DNA from: an uncultured Rhodobacter sp. | Lineage (GTDB): Bacteria > Pseudomonadota > Alphaproteobacteria > Rhodobacterales > Rhodobacteraceae | Direction: 5' to 3' | DNA: 64,000 nucleotides | Assembly (NCBI GenBank): GCA_945952585.1 | Contig: CAMFII010000002.1 | Coordinates: 310,001 to 374,000, forward strand | Shown here: one piece after another, positions 1-8,429 of the stretch | How positions within the stretch are numbered: position 1 is the stretch's first letter | Layout of the letters: every line of letters begins with the position of its first letter | Made by a program: the position numbers and the translations under genes | Notes under the pieces: model-generated | What the model saw: the letters and a program-made list of their open reading frames with translations, nothing else | Told to the model about the DNA's origin: nothing | The model's database searches: none

Positions 1-5
1 GTCGC

Positions 6-566
6 ATGAGTCTCGATCTGGCAGGTAAGCTTCTGGTTGCGATGCCCGGCATGGGTGATCCTCGCTTCGAGCGGAGCGTTATCCTGATCTGCGCCTATTC
101 GGACGAGGGCGCCATGGGGCTGGTCGTGAACAAGCCCGTTCCCGAACTGAGCTTCGGCAGCCTGCTCGACCAGCTCAATATTCCCCGTGTGCCTGAAGGG
201 CGCGACATCAGGGTCCATCTCGGCGGACCGGTCGAGCGGGGCCGCGGTTTCGTGCTACACTCGCCGGACTGGTGGGCTGACAAGGCAACGATGGATGTTC
301 CCGGCGGATTGGGCATGACCGCCACGCTGGACGTACTTGCCGCAATCGCCCGGGGCGACGGCCCGGAATCGGCCCTGCTGGCGCTTGGTTATTCCGGTTG
401 GGGGCCGGGTCAGCTTGAGGCCGAGATCGGACGAAATGACTGGCTGACCGCCGATGCTCCCGCGGATCTGGTCTTCTCGGCGGACGACGGCGGGAAATGG
501 TCCAAGGCACTCCGCGCGATGGGCATCGACCCGCTGACGCTGTCGTCGGCCGCGGGCCGGGCCTGA
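6..566 (+). CDS. YqgE/AlgH family protein
   Basis: This 186-residue protein matches the UPF0301 YqgE/AlgH family in length and in its N-terminal signature, where the motif LLVAMPGMGDPRF is followed by SVILICAYSDEGAMGLVVNKP. A second family hallmark, VHLGGPVERGRGFVLHS, lies at about residues 70-87. The fold is a cytosolic alpha/beta sandwich; the molecular function is not settled, although AlgH was linked to alginate regulation in Pseudomonas. The ATG lies five bases from the window edge, so upstream context is missing. The stop is followed one base later by the convergent stop of the aldehyde dehydrogenase gene. Family assignment is secure; role is unknown. Confidence 0.9.
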   Translation: MSLDLAGKLLVAMPGMGDPRFERSVILICAYSDEGAMGLVVNKPVPELSFGSLLDQLNIPRVPEGRDIRVHLGGPVERGRGFVLHSPDWWADKATMDVPGGLGMTATLDVLAAIARGDGPESALLALGYSGWGPGQLEAEIGRNDWLTADAPADLVFSADDGGKWSKALRAMGIDPLTLSSAAGRA

Positions 567-567
567 A

Positions 568-2904
568 TCACTCCCCGTAGGGCACCCAGATCGTCTTGAC
601 CTCGGTCGCCGCGCGCAGGAAGGCGCGGCCTTCGCCCTCGGTCGTCCAGTCGCGGGCGCGGCCATAGTTGACCCAAGTCCGCTTGAGATTGCTGGCGGCT
701 TCCTTCTCGATGAGCCCCGAGATGTCGGAAGCCGAGAACGACCAGACCGCATCGACGTCCATGTGACCCGCCAGCGTCTTCGCCAGTTCCGCATGACCGC
801 CGGTGACGATGTTCACCACGCCGCCCGGCACGTCAGAAGTGTCGAGCACTTGGTAGAGGTCGGTCGCGGCCAGCGGGAAGGCCTCGGACGGCACCAGGAT
901 CGCCGCGTTTCCCATGGCAATGGCCGGGGCCATCAGGCTGACGAGGCCCAGAAGCGGCGCCTCGTCGGGGCAGAGCGCGCCGATAACGCCGACCGGCTCG
1001 TTCATTGCCAGGGCCACGCCGCGGATCGGCACTGACTTCGCCACGCCATCATATTTGTCTGCCCAGGCGGCATAGGTGAAAAGCCGCTGGATCGACGCGG
1101 CCACCTCAGCCTCGCCTGACCGCCCCGTCATGTCGCGCAGCCGCGCGGCGAATTCGGCTGAACGGGCGGAGAGGTTCTCGGCAATGTAATAGATCACCTG
1201 GGCGCGGTTATGGCCGGTGGCCTTGCCCCAGCCCTTGGCGGCATGGGCAGCCTCGACCGCGTTGCGGATGTCCTTGCGGTTGCCGACACCGACATGGCCG
1301 AGGAGCTTGCCCCTGGGCGACCATATCGCCTTGGAATATCCGCCATCGGGCCGCGCCTGCTTGCCCCCGACATAGAGTTTGGCGGTGCGGTCGATGCCCT
1401 CGACGATCACGTCCTTCGGGGCGGGGACGGCGGCGACGGGTTTCAACGCCTTGGCGCTGCCGGCGGGCTTGAGATAGGCCATGAGCCCCTCCCATTCGCC
1501 TTCGCGGCCAAAGCCCGACTCGCGCACACCACCGAACCCGGCAGCGGCGTCGAAGAGGTTCGTCGCGTTCACCCAGACGACGCCCGCCTTGATCTTGGGC
1601 GCGATGTCGAGCGCGAGGTTGACGTTCTCGGTCCAGACGCTGGCGGCCAGGCCGTAGCGGGTGTTGTTGGCCAGCGCCACAGCCTCTTCAGGCGTGCGGA
1701 AGGTCATCGAGACGAGGACCGGGCCGAAGATTTCCTCCTGCATCAACCGCGACGAGGCGGAGAGGCCGGTGATGAGCGTCGGCGGGTAGAAGCATCCCGC
1801 GGGCACGGGCGTTGCGGCCCGGTAGACCTCGCCCTCGGCATTGCCGTCGACCATCGCCGTGATGGTGGCAAGTTGGATCGGGTCCACCACCGCGCCCACG
1901 TCGATGCACTTGTCCAGCGGATCGCCGATCCGCAGGCCGTCCATCCGCCGCTTGAGCTTCTGGTGGAACCGCTCGGCCACACCTTCCTGCACCAGAAGGC
2001 GCGAGCCCGCGCAGCAGACCTGGCCCTGGTTGAACCAGATCGCATCGACCAGCCCTTCGATGGCGCTGTCGAGGTCGGCATCGTCGAACACGATGTAGGG
2101 CGACTTGCCGCCCAGCTCCAAGGTCAGGGCCTTGCCCGACCCCGCCGTTGCCTCGCGGATGCGCCGCCCGACCTCGGTCGAGCCGGTGAAGGCCACCTTC
2201 GCCACATCGGCCGCGACCAGCGCTGCGCCCGTTGCGCCGTCGCCGGTGACGATGTTCAGGACGCCCTTCGGCAGCCCCGCCTCGCGGCTGATCTCGGCGA
2301 AGAGGAGCGCGGTCAGCGGCGTGTATTCGGCGGGCTTCAGCACCACCGTGTTGCCCGCCGCCAGCGCGGGTGCGACCTTCCAGGCCAGCATCAGCAGCGG
2401 AAAGTTCCACGGGATCACCGCGCCGCAGACGCCGACCGGCGCCATGCCCGGCAGCTCGCTGTCCATCAGCTGGGCGAGACCGGCGTGGTAGTAGAAATGG
2501 CGGGCGACGAGCGGAATGTCGATGTCGCGGCTCTCGCGGATCGGCTTGCCGTTGTCGAGCGTCTCCAGCACCGCGAACAGCCGCGAATGCTTCTGCACCA
2601 GCCGGGCGAGGGCATAGAGCAGGCGGGCCCGCTCATGCCCCGGCGTCCGCCCCCATTTCGCCTGCGCCCGCGTCGCGGCCTTCACGGCGGCGGCCACCTC
2701 GGCCTCGGTCCCCTGCGTGACCTCAGCCAGTTCCTTGCCCGTCGCTGGGTTCTTCGTGGCGAAGGTCTGGTGCGGCTTCGTCCAGCCGCCGTCGATCCAG
2801 TGACCGAAGCGGTTGCCGTGGGCCTTCAGCCAATCCATCGCCTCTGCCGATCCTTCTGGGGCGGGGCCGTAGTCCATCGTCTGGAAGACGTCGCGGATGG
2901 TCAT
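568..2904 (-). CDS. Two-domain aldehyde dehydrogenase, ALDH16 type
   Basis: The 778-residue protein consists of a full aldehyde dehydrogenase domain followed by a second, incomplete ALDH-like domain. The first domain (about 35-490) has the expected NAD-binding and catalytic motifs: PWNFPLLM, FTGSTEVG, ELGGKSP, the cysteine-containing FNQGQVCCAGSR, and EEIFGPV. The second domain (about 500-778) keeps the cofactor-fold outline, with GALCPDEAPLLG where PWNFP is expected, but ends without any catalytic-cysteine segment. This arrangement defines ALDH16, a family with bacterial members in Rhodobacteraceae. The start lies 3 nt after the deoC stop, so the two are almost certainly co-transcribed. The enzyme probably oxidises acetaldehyde released by DeoC to acetate; that substrate is inferred from context. 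Confidence 0.88.
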   Translation of the reverse strand: MTIRDVFQTMDYGPAPEGSAEAMDWLKAHGNRFGHWIDGGWTKPHQTFATKNPATGKELAEVTQGTEAEVAAAVKAATRAQAKWGRTPGHERARLLYALARLVQKHSRLFAVLETLDNGKPIRESRDIDIPLVARHFYYHAGLAQLMDSELPGMAPVGVCGAVIPWNFPLLMLAWKVAPALAAGNTVVLKPAEYTPLTALLFAEISREAGLPKGVLNIVTGDGATGAALVAADVAKVAFTGSTEVGRRIREATAGSGKALTLELGGKSPYIVFDDADLDSAIEGLVDAIWFNQGQVCCAGSRLLVQEGVAERFHQKLKRRMDGLRIGDPLDKCIDVGAVVDPIQLATITAMVDGNAEGEVYRAATPVPAGCFYPPTLITGLSASSRLMQEEIFGPVLVSMTFRTPEEAVALANNTRYGLAASVWTENVNLALDIAPKIKAGVVWVNATNLFDAAAGFGGVRESGFGREGEWEGLMAYLKPAGSAKALKPVAAVPAPKDVIVEGIDRTAKLYVGGKQARPDGGYSKAIWSPRGKLLGHVGVGNRKDIRNAVEAAHAAKGWGKATGHNRAQVIYYIAENLSARSAEFAARLRDMTGRSGEAEVAASIQRLFTYAAWADKYDGVAKSVPIRGVALAMNEPVGVIGALCPDEAPLLGLVSLMAPAIAMGNAAILVPSEAFPLAATDLYQVLDTSDVPGGVVNIVTGGHAELAKTLAGHMDVDAVWSFSASDISGLIEKEAASNLKRTWVNYGRARDWTTEGEGRAFLRAATEVKTIWVPYGE

Positions 2905-2907
2905 GGC

Positions 2908-3906
2908 TTACCCCATCGGATGGCGGTTGGCGGCCGAGTAGCGGCCGGTGACGAAATGCTCGAGCTGACGCTCGATATCGCCCAGAAGCGAGGAGGCGCC
3001 AAAGCGGAACAGGTCGGGTTGCAGCCAGGGCAGGCCGAGCTCGTCCTTCATCAGCGACAGGTAGACGAGCGCGTCCTTGGCCTTGGAAATTCCGCCCGCC
3101 GGCTTGTAGCCGACCTTGATCCCGGTCCGATCCTCGTAGTCGCGGATGGCACGGATCATCGTCAGGCTGACGGGCAGGGTGGCGTTCACCGACTCCTTGC
3201 CGGTCGAGGTCTTGATGAAGTCCGCGCCCGCCATCATGCACACAAGGCTTGCGCGCTCCACATTCCTGAGCGTCCCGAGTTCGCCGGTCGCGAGGATCGC
3301 CTTCACATGCGCCTCGCCACAGGCCGCGCGCATCTCGGCCATTTCGTCATACAGCGCCTGCCAGTTGCCGGTCAGCACATGGCGGCGGGAGATGACGATG
3401 TCGATCTCGCGCGCGCCGGCTTTCACGCTTTCGCCGATCTCGGCGATGCGCAGGCGGTAGGGGGACAGGCCCGCGGGAAAGCCGGTGGAGACGGCAGCGA
3501 CGGGGATGCTCGTGCCTTCCAGCGCGCGGACGGCAGTTTCGACCATCTCGTGATAGACGCAGACCGCGCCGGTGGTGATGCCGGTCATGCCGAGCGCTTC
3601 GAGCAGGTCGGCCCGCACCGGCTGCCTCGCCTTGGCGCAGAGGCGCTGGACCCGGCCGGGTGTGTCGTCGCCCGACAGCGTCGTCAGGTCGATCAGTGTG
3701 ATCGCCTTCAAGAGCCACGCCGCCTGGAATTCCTTCTTGACGCTCCGCCGCCCCGGCAGCGTGGCGCAGCGCCGCTCGATCGCCGAGGTGTTGGCCTGCA
3801 CGCCCGCGACCCAATCGAGGTCGAGCGGCATCCCGGGATTGCGCACATGGGTGACCTGCGGCAACAGGTCCGTCGCCGCGACGGTGGGCGTGGGGTGGGT
3901 CTGCAC
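2908..3906 (-). CDS. deoC: Deoxyribose-phosphate aldolase
   Basis: DeoC (DERA) splits 2-deoxyribose-5-phosphate into glyceraldehyde-3-phosphate and acetaldehyde by a Schiff-base mechanism. The 332-residue protein shows the long-type DERA core: DLTTLSGDDT near the N terminus of the barrel, the segment VKAILATGELGTL, FIKTSTGKESVNAT with the Schiff-base lysine, and VGYKPAGGISKAKD near the C terminus. I chose the GTG at 3906 because GGAGG lies six bases upstream and the protein then begins VQTHPTPT; the in-frame extension further upstream is Arg-rich and looks like read-through of non-coding DNA. The gene heads a two-gene operon with the ALDH16 gene and completes the pathway begun by deoA and deoB 20 kb away. 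Confidence 0.93.
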   Translation of the reverse strand: MQTHPTPTVAATDLLPQVTHVRNPGMPLDLDWVAGVQANTSAIERRCATLPGRRSVKKEFQAAWLLKAITLIDLTTLSGDDTPGRVQRLCAKARQPVRADLLEALGMTGITTGAVCVYHEMVETAVRALEGTSIPVAAVSTGFPAGLSPYRLRIAEIGESVKAGAREIDIVISRRHVLTGNWQALYDEMAEMRAACGEAHVKAILATGELGTLRNVERASLVCMMAGADFIKTSTGKESVNATLPVSLTMIRAIRDYEDRTGIKVGYKPAGGISKAKDALVYLSLMKDELGLPWLQPDLFRFGASSLLGDIERQLEHFVTGRYSAANRHPMG

Positions 3907-4102
3907 GGGGGGCCTCCGGGTGCTCCTTGCGCGGGAAGGTTCGCACGGGCAGGGTTGCCGTTGCAAGTCGGCAGGGAACCACCGCCGCCATCTTTTTACC
4001 ATTCGGTCAATAAATCGCGAGTGGCGGCATGATCGGGGGCCTTGACCGTATACAGACCTTCGTGCGCACTGCGCCAAGATAACGGACGGAGCCTGACCCG
4101 AG

Positions 4103-5401
4103 ATGCTTGACCTGACCTCCCATTGGGCCGGCTACCTTTCCCTTGTCATCTTCGTTGTCGCCTATGTCCTCGTCACGCTCGAGGAGAAAACGCATCTGCG
4201 GAAATCGAAGCCGGTGATGCTGGCCGCGGGCCTGATCTGGATGCTGATCGGGATCGCCTATTCCGCCGCCGGGATGAGCACTGAGGCCCATGCCCAGGCG
4301 ACCGAGATCATCGAGGAATACGGCGAGTTGTTCCTGTTCCTGCTGGTCGCCATCACCTACGTCAACACGCTGGAGGAACGCCGGGCCTTCGAGGTGCTGC
4401 GCGCAAGGCTGGTGCAGGCGGGATTGAGCTACCGCCAATTGTTCCTGTTGACGGGGGTGCTGTCGTTCTTCTTGTCCTCGGTGCTCGACAACATGACGAC
4501 CGCGCTGGTGATGGGTGCGGTGGTGATCGCGCTCGGCTCGCACAGCCCGCGTTTCGTCGCCATCGCCTGCGTGTCGGTCGTGGTTGCGGCCAATGCAGGC
4601 GGAGCCTTCTGCCCCTTCGGCGACATCACCACGCTGATGGTCTGGCAACAGGGCAAGCTCGAGTTCTTCGAGTTCTTCAAGCTGTTCATTCCTGCGGCGC
4701 TGAACTGGATCGTGCCCGCGGCCTTCATGTATTTCGCGGTTCCGCAGGCGCGACCTGAACCGGTGACCGAACGCGTCCGTGCCAAGCCGGGAATGACCGG
4801 CGTCGCGGTCCTGTTCGGCCTGACCATCGTCACTGCGGTCGCCTTCAAGAACTTCCTCGACCTGCCGCCCGCGCTCGGGATGATGCTGGGCCTCGGCTAC
4901 CTGCAACTCTGGTCCTTCCTCCTACAGCGCAAGGGCAGCCGGCTCAGCGATGAGGACATGGTGCTGGACAGTTTTAGCCAGGTGCAGCGGGTCGAATGGG
5001 ACACGCTCCTGTTCTTCTTCGGGATCATCTTCGCGGTGGGCGGGCTTGGTGTGCTTGGCTATCTGACGCTCTTGTCCGACGTGCTTTATGCCGGGCTTGG
5101 CCCGACACCGGCGAATGTCATCATCGGTGCCCTGTCGGCGATCATCGACAATATCCCGCTGATGTTCGCGGTTCTGACCATGGATCCCTCGATGTCCGAT
5201 GGTCAGTGGTTGCTCATCACGCTTACGGCCGGCACGGGCGGCTCGCTCCTGTCCATCGGTTCGGCGGCAGGGGTGGCGCTGATGGGGCTGGCGGGGAGGG
5301 GCTATACCTTCTCAAGCCACCTGAAATGGACCTGGGCCGTGGCACTGGGCTATGTGGCCGCGATCATGGCGCATCTTGCGGTGAACGCGCACCTTTTCTG
5401 A
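4103..5401 (+). CDS. nhaD: NhaD-type sodium/proton antiporter
   Basis: This 432-residue inner-membrane protein has about 11-12 hydrophobic segments and the NhaD signatures: SSVLDNMTTALVMGAVV at about 130, and a conserved stretch with NAGGAFCPFGDITTLMVW at about 170-190. A second DN motif occurs in AIIDNIPLMFA near residue 350. NhaD exchanges cytoplasmic Na+ or Li+ for external protons and belongs to the ion-transporter superfamily. The gene runs convergently into mnhG with only five bases between stops, so two different sodium-export systems sit side by side. The ATG is preceded by GGAG about 12 bases upstream, a rather long spacing. Confidence 0.92.
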   Translation: MLDLTSHWAGYLSLVIFVVAYVLVTLEEKTHLRKSKPVMLAAGLIWMLIGIAYSAAGMSTEAHAQATEIIEEYGELFLFLLVAITYVNTLEERRAFEVLRARLVQAGLSYRQLFLLTGVLSFFLSSVLDNMTTALVMGAVVIALGSHSPRFVAIACVSVVVAANAGGAFCPFGDITTLMVWQQGKLEFFEFFKLFIPAALNWIVPAAFMYFAVPQARPEPVTERVRAKPGMTGVAVLFGLTIVTAVAFKNFLDLPPALGMMLGLGYLQLWSFLLQRKGSRLSDEDMVLDSFSQVQRVEWDTLLFFFGIIFAVGGLGVLGYLTLLSDVLYAGLGPTPANVIIGALSAIIDNIPLMFAVLTMDPSMSDGQWLLITLTAGTGGSLLSIGSAAGVALMGLAGRGYTFSSHLKWTWAVALGYVAAIMAHLAVNAHLF

Positions 5402-5406
5402 CCCGG

Positions 5407-5781
5407 TCAGAGATGGCGCGCGTCGCGGTCGGCGGGATCGCCGTCGAATGTCGCCCATCCCCGTTTTGTGCCGGTCGGGGGCAGTTCGGTGGCCGACATG
5501 TTCCGGTGCAGATGCACCTTGGACAGAAACAACGCGGTCACGGGCGAGGTGATGAACAGGAAGACCACGATCAGCAGTTCCTGCCAGGTGACGATGCCGC
5601 GCACGATCTTGAAATAGAGAACCGACGCGACCAGCACCGCGCCCACGCCAAGCGTCGTCGCCTTTGTCGGGGCATGGAGGCGCTTTACCGGGTTATTCAG
5701 CTTCAACAGGCCGTAGCTGCCGATCAATCCGAACAGGCCGCCAAGGACCAGTAGGGCCGAGATGACGATTTCCGTGATCAT
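5407..5781 (-). CDS. mnhG: Mrp antiporter subunit G
   Basis: MrpG/MnhG/PhaG is the last subunit of the multi-component Na+(K+)/H+ antiporter. The 124-residue protein has three hydrophobic helices (about 4-24, 45-62 and 68-88) and the family motif GSYGLLKLNNPVKRLHAPTK at about 21-40. The C-terminal 35 residues form a polar cytoplasmic tail. It is the distal gene of the operon mnhAB-C-D-E-F-G, 16 bases after mnhF. Identification rests on the motif, size and operon position. Confidence 0.92.
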   Translation of the reverse strand: MITEIVISALLVLGGLFGLIGSYGLLKLNNPVKRLHAPTKATTLGVGAVLVASVLYFKIVRGIVTWQELLIVVFLFITSPVTALFLSKVHLHRNMSATELPPTGTKRGWATFDGDPADRDARHL

Positions 5782-5797
5782 GGCTGCTGCGCCCCGC

Positions 5798-6067
5798 TCA
5801 TTCGATGATGTTGCCGCGCAGCATGAACTTGCTGAATGCGACGGTGGACACGAAGCCGGTCATGGCAAAGAGCATCGCTGCCTCGAAATTCACCCCGTTG
5901 CCGGTGAGCAGACCGTGGAGCACGATCAGCGCGATGATGTTGATGACCATCGTATCGGCAGCCAGAACCTTGTCCGGCAGGCCCGGCGCGCGCAGCACCA
6001 CCCAGAGGTTCATCAGCAGGCCTATCCCGAAACAGCCGATTGCGAAGAGCAGCGCATAGGTCATCAT
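5798..6067 (-). CDS. mnhF: Mrp antiporter subunit F
   Basis: This 89-residue membrane protein has the three transmembrane segments and the conserved stretch RAPGLPDKVLAADTMVINI typical of MrpF/MnhF. It is part of the six-gene Mrp antiporter complex in the inner membrane. Its start overlaps the mnhE stop by four bases, indicating translational coupling. No unusual feature is visible. Confidence 0.92.
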   Translation of the reverse strand: MMTYALLFAIGCFGIGLLMNLWVVLRAPGLPDKVLAADTMVINIIALIVLHGLLTGNGVNFEAAMLFAMTGFVSTVAFSKFMLRGNIIE

Positions 6068-6564
6068 CCGAAGATCCTCTTCAGGCGGGCCTCGTAGCGG
6101 GTCTTGATCTCGTCGCGGACCGCGTCCGGGTCGGGCGCATGAAGCGCATGGACCAGCAGCGCGCGACCGTCCGCCGACATCTCGGCCGTGACGGTGCCGG
6201 GGGTCAGGGTGATCGTCGCGGCAAGGACGGTGATCGCCTCGGGCACGGTCAGGTCCAGCGGGATGGTGATCCAGGCGGATTGCATCCGGTCATTCGGCAC
6301 GAAGAGCACCAGCCGGGCCACGACGAAATTCGCCACCACGATGTCCCAAAGCACGACCGCCCCGAATTCAAGGATCGCGGGCAGGTTGTGGATCGGCACG
6401 TTGCCGGGCCAGAAGGCCGAGATCGCAAGCGGGATGGCAATGGCCAGGATCACCGCCAGGACCAGGCTGCCCAGCATCACATGGTTGACCAGCAGGAACC
6501 AGGTAGCGACGAGGGCGGCTGACAACCAGGGATGGGGGAAGAGCTTGCGCAACATGGCCGTCAT
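6064..6564 (-). CDS. mnhE: Mrp antiporter subunit E
   Basis: The 166-residue product matches MrpE/MnhE. Two hydrophobic helices near the N terminus (LSAALVATWFLLVNHVMLG and the following segment) are followed by a cytosolic domain containing ITLTPGTVTAEMSADGRALLVHALH, the family signature. MrpE is needed for full activity of the antiporter complex in systems where it was tested. Start and stop overlap mnhD and mnhF by four bases each. Confidence 0.92.
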   Translation of the reverse strand: MTAMLRKLFPHPWLSAALVATWFLLVNHVMLGSLVLAVILAIAIPLAISAFWPGNVPIHNLPAILEFGAVVLWDIVVANFVVARLVLFVPNDRMQSAWITIPLDLTVPEAITVLAATITLTPGTVTAEMSADGRALLVHALHAPDPDAVRDEIKTRYEARLKRIFG

Positions 6565-8072
6565 CCCCCGACCGGCAGCGCATTGGCGGCGATGTACGGC
6601 GCGGGCGTGTAAAGCTCTGCCGCCGTCTTTGCCAGCCAGCCGGTGACCGGCCCTGCGAAAAGGGTCAACCCGATCAGCAGCGAGAGGAGCAGACCGATCA
6701 CGACAAAGGGCAGGGCATTCGGCCGCGCCTCGCTTCGCTGCGTGTCGGACGAAAGCGCGGTCGCCTTCCAGAAGAGAAGGCTCCCAGCCTGGGCAAATCC
6801 GACCACCATCAGCATGGATGTGCCAAGGATGACCGGCCAGACCAGCCCCATCGCTGCCCGCGTCGCGTCAAGGATCAGCAGCTTGCCCAGGAACCCCGAA
6901 AGCGGCGGCATGCCCGCCATTGCGACGGCGCACACGAAGAACAGGCTGGCGATCAGGCCGGATTGGGCAATCGGCGGTCGCGCCTCGGCCAGCGATCCCG
7001 TCCCGCGCCGGGCCAGGACCAGATCGGTGACAAGGAACATTGCCGCCGTCGCGAAGGTCGAATGCAAGAGGTAATAGAGCGCCGCCGCAGTGCCCGCTGG
7101 GGAGAAGACCGAAACCGCTGTGAACAGCGTACCCATCGAGGCGATGGCGGCAAAGGCTACAGTCCGACCCAGACTCCGGGCCCCCAGCACCCCGATTGCA
7201 CCAAGGCAGAGCGTGACGAGCCCCGCCGGCAGGATCAGGTCGGCGAACATCGACCCGGTCGCAGGGGTTTGTGGCGGAAAGACCAGCGTGTAGACCCGCA
7301 GGACGGCATAGGCTCCGACCTTGGTCATCACCGCGAACAGCGCGGCCACCGGTCCCGGCGCATTGGCATAGGTGCCCGGCAACCAGAACTGCACAGGCAC
7401 GAGCGCCCCCTTGATGGCGAATACCAGAAGCAGCATCACAGCGCCGACCCGGATCAGCGCCGCGTCGCCTTCGGGCAGGATCGCCACCTTCTGCGCAAGA
7501 TCGGCGAGGTTCAGCGTTCCGGTCACCGAATAGATCGTCGCCAGCGCAAACAGGAACAGTGTCGAGCCGACAAGGTTGAAGGCAACGTATTGCACGCCGG
7601 CTTTCAACCGGTCCCGACCGCCGCCGTGGATCATGAGGCCGTAGGAGGCGATCAGCAGCACCTCGAAGAACACGAAGAGGTTGAAGGCGTCGCCGGTCAG
7701 GAACGCGCCGTTCAGCCCCATCATCTGGAACAGGAACAGCGCATGGAAATGCTGTCCGCGCCGGTCCCAGCCGGTCCCCACGACGTAAAGAAGAACGGGC
7801 AGGGCCAGGGCGGCAGTCAGCAGCAGCATCAGCGCCGACAGCCGGTCGAGGACCAGGACGATGCCGAAGGGGGCGGGCCAGTCGCCAAGGAAATAGGCCT
7901 CGGGCCCTGTCAGGGTCGCCGCCCGGAGCAGCAAGATCGCAAGCGCCGCCAGCGCCAGAACACCCGCAAGACCGATGACACGCTGCAACACGATGTCGAA
8001 GCGTGCGACCAGCACGGCCAATGCGCCAAGGACGGCAGGAAACACGACGGGGGCGATGATCCAGTGGCTCAT
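6561..8072 (-). CDS. mnhD: Mrp antiporter subunit D
   Basis: MnhD is one of the two large proton-channel subunits homologous to complex I NuoM/NuoN. The 503-residue protein has about 14 transmembrane segments and the antiporter-domain motifs, including FLTGDAFNLFVFFEVLLIASYGLM around residues 115-140, with the conserved glutamate in FFE, and KGALVPVQFWLPGTYANAPGPVAA around 225-250, with the key lysine. A later motif, MAGMPPLSGFLGKLLI, is also typical. Overlaps of four bases with mnhC and mnhE place it in the middle of the operon. Confidence 0.94.
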   Translation of the reverse strand: MSHWIIAPVVFPAVLGALAVLVARFDIVLQRVIGLAGVLALAALAILLLRAATLTGPEAYFLGDWPAPFGIVLVLDRLSALMLLLTAALALPVLLYVVGTGWDRRGQHFHALFLFQMMGLNGAFLTGDAFNLFVFFEVLLIASYGLMIHGGGRDRLKAGVQYVAFNLVGSTLFLFALATIYSVTGTLNLADLAQKVAILPEGDAALIRVGAVMLLLVFAIKGALVPVQFWLPGTYANAPGPVAALFAVMTKVGAYAVLRVYTLVFPPQTPATGSMFADLILPAGLVTLCLGAIGVLGARSLGRTVAFAAIASMGTLFTAVSVFSPAGTAAALYYLLHSTFATAAMFLVTDLVLARRGTGSLAEARPPIAQSGLIASLFFVCAVAMAGMPPLSGFLGKLLILDATRAAMGLVWPVILGTSMLMVVGFAQAGSLLFWKATALSSDTQRSEARPNALPFVVIGLLLSLLIGLTLFAGPVTGWLAKTAAELYTPAPYIAANALPVGG

Positions 8073-8428
8073 GCCCGATCCTCCCCGCTGTCATCCGCAG
8101 GGCTGGAAGGTTCCATGTCGATCCGGTCGTCGCCGGCCTCGAGATAGGCACCAAGCCCCAGCATGACGATGACCGCCGTCATCCCGAAGGAGATCACGAT
8201 CGCCGTCAGCACAAGGGCCTGCACCAGCGGGTCGGAATAGCCCTCGGCCGTCTTCGACCAGATCGGCGGCAGGCCGATGGCGAGGCGGCCCGAGGCGAAG
8301 ATGAACAGGTTGACCGCATAGGACAGCAGCGACAGGCCGACGATCACCGGGAAGGTCCGCAGCCGCAGGATCAGGTAAACCCCGCCAGCGGTTAGAAGGC
8401 CGATGGAAGAGGCGACGAGCAACTCCAT
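8069..8428 (-). CDS. mnhC: Mrp antiporter subunit C
   Basis: The 119-residue product corresponds to MrpC/MnhC, a NuoK-like membrane subunit with three helices. The visible signature is GVYLILRLRTFPVIVGLSLL followed by a segment ending in LAIGLPPIWSKTAEGYSDPLVQALVLTAIVIS. I take the ATG at 8428, which gives MELLVASSIGLL and follows the mnhAB stop by one base; a longer in-frame reading upstream is composed of Arg/Ser-rich residues and lies inside mnhAB in another frame. Confidence 0.92.
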   Translation of the reverse strand: MELLVASSIGLLTAGGVYLILRLRTFPVIVGLSLLSYAVNLFIFASGRLAIGLPPIWSKTAEGYSDPLVQALVLTAIVISFGMTAVIVMLGLGAYLEAGDDRIDMEPSSPADDSGEDRA

Positions 8429-8429
8429 C

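Noticed and set aside
1210-4032. A 940-codon open frame on the plus strand opposite the ALDH16 and deoC genes
   Set aside because: It is antisense to two well-identified genes, its translation is rich in Arg, Gly and His without any family resemblance, and long antisense frames are expected in DNA this GC-rich.
4023-4102. A promoter for nhaD built on CTTGACCG
   Set aside because: A TTGACC box is present near 4042, but no acceptable -10 box lies at the right spacing.
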